A DNA stretch of 56,612 nt from Chloroflexota bacterium (GTDB taxonomy: Bacteria > Chloroflexota > Dormibacteria > CF-121): positions 1 to 56,612 of the forward strand of contig VBID01000122.1 in NCBI GenBank assembly GCA_005880615.1. Direction: 5' to 3'. The translations under genes were made by a program, and so were the position numbers. Below the pieces are notes generated by a model. That model did not search any database and was not told the origin of the DNA. It worked only from the letters and a program-made list of their open reading frames with translations. Positions 54,330-56,612 of this stretch are shown here, in pieces. How positions within the stretch are numbered: the first letter of the stretch is position 1; every line of letters begins with the position of its first letter.

Positions 54330-55532
54330 GTGACTCAAACCCTGCAGGCGATCGCCCACGCCCTGGCCGCCTCCTTTGGCATGTTCTGGGAAATCCTCTG
54401 GCCCCTGGCGGTGGGCTTCATCCTGTCGGCCATCGTCCAGTCGCTGGTTTCCCGGCAGGCGGTCGCCAGGACGCTCGGTACGGACTCGCCGCGGAGCCTG
54501 ACCATCGCCTGCGGCCTGGGGGCCGCGTCCTCCTCCTGCTCCTACGCAGCGGTCGCCATCGCCCGGTCGCTCTTCGTCAAGGGAGCCAGTTTCATCAACA
54601 CCATCGTCTTCGAGTTCGCCTCCACCAACCTGGTTTTCGAGCTGGGCCTCATCCTGCTGATCCTGCTGGGATGGCAGTTCCTGGCGGCGGAGTTCGTGGG
54701 CGGACTGGTGATGATCGTCTTGCTGGCCTTCATCCTCCGCCAAACCCTCCGCCCGCGGCTGGTTGACGAAGCCCGGCGGCAGGCGGAACGCGGCCTGCGG
54801 GGGCGGATGGAAGGGCACGCCGCCATGGACATGGCCGTCACCGAGGGACCCTTCCTCAAGCGGCTGTTCTCCGCCCGCGGCTTTACCGCGGTCAGCCAGT
54901 CCTTCTGGATGGATGTCACCAGTCTGTGGACCGACATCGGCCTGGGCCTGCTGATCGCCGGAGCGCTGGCCGCCTGGGTGCCAGATTCTTTCTGGCAAAC
55001 CTTCTTCCTGACCCGCAATCCGACGCTGGCCGGGATATGGGGACCGCTGATCGGTCCGGTGATCTCCATGCTCAGCTTCGTCTGCTCGGTGGGGAATGTG
55101 CCGCTGGCCGCCGTCCTCTGGAAGGGTGGGATCAGTTTCGGCGGCGTGATCTCGTTCATCTTCGCGGACCTCATCATCATCCCCATCCTGAACATCTATC
55201 GGAAGTACTACGGGTCTCGGACGAGCCTCTACCTGCTGGCGGTCTCCTACTTAGCCATGGCGGTCGCGGGCTTCGTGATCGGGCTGATCTTCCAAGTGCT
55301 TGGCCTGACGCCCACGAACCGGAACGTGACGGTCTTCACCGCCACGCCGGTCTGGAACTACACGACCGTGCTCAACCTGATCTTCCTGGCGGTGATCGCG
55401 GTCTTAGGCTGGCGGTTTGTGCGTACCGGCGGCCTCGAGATGCTGCGCATGATGAACGCTCCCGCGGCCGCCGCCACCCACCAGGGACACGACCCACATC
55501 AGGCGCACGACCACCACATGCACGGGCATTGA
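54330..55532 (+). CDS. permease of the DUF318/ArsP family
   Basis: A 400-aa membrane protein with about ten helices in two related halves: LWPLAVGFILSAIVQSLVSR, CGLGAASSSCSYAAVAIARS with LFVKGASFINTIVFEFASTN, then IWGPLIGPVISMLSFVCSVG with NVPLAAVLWKGGISFGGVIS and FIFADLIIIPIL. The half-signatures SSSCSYAAVA(I)ARSLF.KGA and CSVGNVPLAAVLW.GGISFGG are those of the UPF0718/DUF318 permeases, which include ArsP, an exporter of trivalent organoarsenicals. The end is His-rich (HQGHDPHQAHDHHMHGH), which suggests metal binding. The GTG start has a TATAGT box 8 nt before it. Confidence 0.88.
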   Translation: MTQTLQAIAHALAASFGMFWEILWPLAVGFILSAIVQSLVSRQAVARTLGTDSPRSLTIACGLGAASSSCSYAAVAIARSLFVKGASFINTIVFEFASTNLVFELGLILLILLGWQFLAAEFVGGLVMIVLLAFILRQTLRPRLVDEARRQAERGLRGRMEGHAAMDMAVTEGPFLKRLFSARGFTAVSQSFWMDVTSLWTDIGLGLLIAGALAAWVPDSFWQTFFLTRNPTLAGIWGPLIGPVISMLSFVCSVGNVPLAAVLWKGGISFGGVISFIFADLIIIPILNIYRKYYGSRTSLYLLAVSYLAMAVAGFVIGLIFQVLGLTPTNRNVTVFTATPVWNYTTVLNLIFLAVIAVLGWRFVRTGGLEMLRMMNAPAAAATHQGHDPHQAHDHHMHGH

Positions 55533-55542
55533 GCGCTGACGC

Positions 55543-56403
55543 TCAGCTCTCGGTCGCGAGGGGATGCCGGGCGAAGAAGTTGCGCACCGCCGAGAAGTAG
55601 GCGTCTGGCTGTTCCAGGTAGCTCATATGCGCGGCGTCGGCGAGGATGACCAGCTCGCTAGCCTGGATCCCCGTGTGCATCTCCTGGGCGGCGCGCGGCG
55701 TGCAGGCGCGATCGAGCAAGCCGCTGACGATCAGGGTCGGGCGGCTGACGCGCTTCAGGCGGGATTCGAACTCCAGCGGATACTCCTGGCTGGCGGTATA
55801 GGCCAGCACTTCGGGGGCGTAGATGGTTTCGTCCGGGCGCTCCATGAAGGCGCGGTAGGCCTCGCTGTCCACCCGGGCGAAGTGAAAGGGCATTTGCATT
55901 CGGATCACCTCGGCGCAGTCTTCAGGAGTCGCCACGTACGGCTCGGATTCCCACGACCGAATGACCTGGTCTCGCAGTTCGACCGGCTCGAACTGCTGCA
56001 GGCTCGCCTGGACGTCCCGCATCAACTTCTTGCCGCTGGCGGCTCCATGCGAGATCACGTAGTGGGTGGCCCCTCGCTGCTCGATGGCATGCGCCAGAGC
56101 CACGATCGCGCCGTACGAGTGGCCGAGCACGGCGTAGCGTTTCAGGTCAAGGGCGGTCGCCAGCCCGGTCACGTCTTTGGCGAACAGGCTGGGGGTCAGC
56201 GTCCTGGGATCCACCCGCTCCGACCGCCCCTGCCCCCGCTGGTCGAGGTACAGGAGCCAGAACCAGTCGGCCAGGACGTCAAAGTAAGGATGGAGCTCGG
56301 TATGGTCCAGCCCGGGGCCCCCGTGGAGCAGGATCAGCGGGTGGTTTTTCTCTGAGCCAACCGGCTTCACGAAGAGGGAGATGCCGTCGACCATGACTTC
56401 CAT
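55543..56403 (-). CDS. alpha/beta hydrolase, proline iminopeptidase-like
   Basis: A 286-aa alpha/beta hydrolase. HPLILLHGGPGLDHTELHPY holds the HGGPG oxyanion motif of the prolyl-aminopeptidase (S33) group, with YLDQRGQGRSERVD next, the nucleophile in YAVLGHSYGAIVALAHA, the acid in LIVSGLLDRACTP and the His in LADAAHMSYLEQPDAYF. It could release N-terminal proline or act as an esterase or lactonase. It is convergent with the permease gene, with 10 nt between them. Confidence 0.88.
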   Translation of the reverse strand: MEVMVDGISLFVKPVGSEKNHPLILLHGGPGLDHTELHPYFDVLADWFWLLYLDQRGQGRSERVDPRTLTPSLFAKDVTGLATALDLKRYAVLGHSYGAIVALAHAIEQRGATHYVISHGAASGKKLMRDVQASLQQFEPVELRDQVIRSWESEPYVATPEDCAEVIRMQMPFHFARVDSEAYRAFMERPDETIYAPEVLAYTASQEYPLEFESRLKRVSRPTLIVSGLLDRACTPRAAQEMHTGIQASELVILADAAHMSYLEQPDAYFSAVRNFFARHPLATES

Positions 56404-56448
56404 CGGCCAAGCCGAGTCTAAGGCCTGACTGGGTACAATGGCCTTCGC

Positions 56449-56532
56449 GGGCAGGTACCGAAGCGGTCAAACGGGACTGACTGTAGATCAGTTGGCCTAG
56501 CGCCTTCGAGGGTTCGAATCCTTCCCTGCCCA
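56449..56532 (+). tRNA. trnY: tRNA-Tyr (anticodon GTA)
   Basis: An 84-nt class II tRNA: acceptor GGGCAGG / CCTGCCC, anticodon loop CTGTAGA in the stem ACTGA...TCAGT, a long variable arm (TGGCCTAGCGCCTTCGA region), T loop TTCGAAT and discriminator A. CCA is not encoded. A TACAAT -10 box lies at 56434-56439, 9 nt before the tRNA. Confidence 0.93.
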
Positions 56533-56549
56533 GTTCGACGCATCGGCGG

Positions 56550-56612
56550 GCCCACGTAGCTCAGGTGGTAGAGCGACGCCTTGGTAAGGCGTAGGTCACC
56601 GGTTCAACCCCG
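56550..56612 (+). tRNA. trnT: tRNA-Thr (anticodon GGT), 3' end beyond the window
   Basis: Starts GCCCACG with D arm GCTCAGGTGGTAGAGC and anticodon stem ACGCC / GGCGT around loop TTGGTAA (anticodon GGT), then the T arm ACCGGTTCAACCCCG. The acceptor 3' strand is outside the window. It follows tRNA-Tyr by 17 nt, so they form a tRNA operon (a Tyr-Thr order is common, often before tufB or rpmG). Confidence 0.92.

Overview
The window is 56.6 kb of GC-rich bacterial chromosome. It carries housekeeping genes (rpmG-tRNA-Trp-secE-nusG-rplKAJL-rpoBC, rpoD, leuBCD, hom, proC) mixed with small conserved families such as HTH_42, DoxX, GrpB, DUF427, DUF5946 and TfoX-N. The high GC, the long coiled-coil insert in RpoC, the recurrent -10 box (TANNNT) only 6-8 nt before a start codon, and the gene mix suggest a soil or aquatic member of the Chloroflexota/Dormibacterota/Actinobacteria side of the tree. 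I cannot place it further without a search.

Layout. 1-3.6 kb (minus): leuB-hom-leuC-leuD (leuD cut by the window edge), i.e. leucine synthesis with homoserine dehydrogenase inside the operon; proC diverges from it. 4.4-5.6 kb: an HTH_42 winged-helix protein. 5.6-19.1 kb (minus): the transcription-translation cluster, with its own promoter at 19.05 kb, an L10 autoregulatory leader with an attenuator before rplJ, a TrpB2-type tryptophan synthase beta chain unusually placed between rplL and rpoB, and a separate rpoB promoter. 19.1-23 kb: L,D-transpeptidase, rhodanese, TPR membrane protein, tRNA-Thr(UGU). 23.0-25.5 kb: a 2.5-kb islet bounded by the tRNA-Thr 3' end and a perfect 33-bp repeat of it (att-like). 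25.5-36.2 kb: methyltransferases, SDR, secreted IPT/TIG protein, a degenerate HD-GYP/GAF membrane protein and a protein with two PD-(D/E)XK-like repeats. 36.3-46.7 kb: primary sigma factor, P-loop kinase, Bcr/CflA efflux pump, DmdA-like aminomethyltransferase, GH13 glucosidase, GrpB, DUF427, rhodanese, lipoprotein, YcaQ-like protein. 46.7-54.2 kb: one very large RHS/YD-repeat secreted protein. 54.3-56.6 kb: ArsP-like permease, alpha/beta hydrolase, tRNA-Tyr and a partial tRNA-Thr(GGU).

Most notable result: two genes look like selenoprotein genes. A class I methyltransferase (28169-28900, minus) is interrupted only by two adjacent in-frame TGA codons, followed at once by a strong stem-loop whose apical loop is GGUC, 17 nt after the second TGA, very like the E. 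coli fdhF SECIS. A rhodanese (44343-44792, plus) has a single TGA exactly at the active-site cysteine position and a short hairpin at SECIS distance. In both cases family-like sequence continues in the same frame after the TGA. No selenocysteine machinery is in this window, so this is a prediction to be tested against the rest of the genome.

Other structure: a family of short GC-rich palindromic repeats (CCCTCCC...GGGAGGG) sits at many gene ends, in one case supplying a ribosome binding site and in another the end of a coding region.
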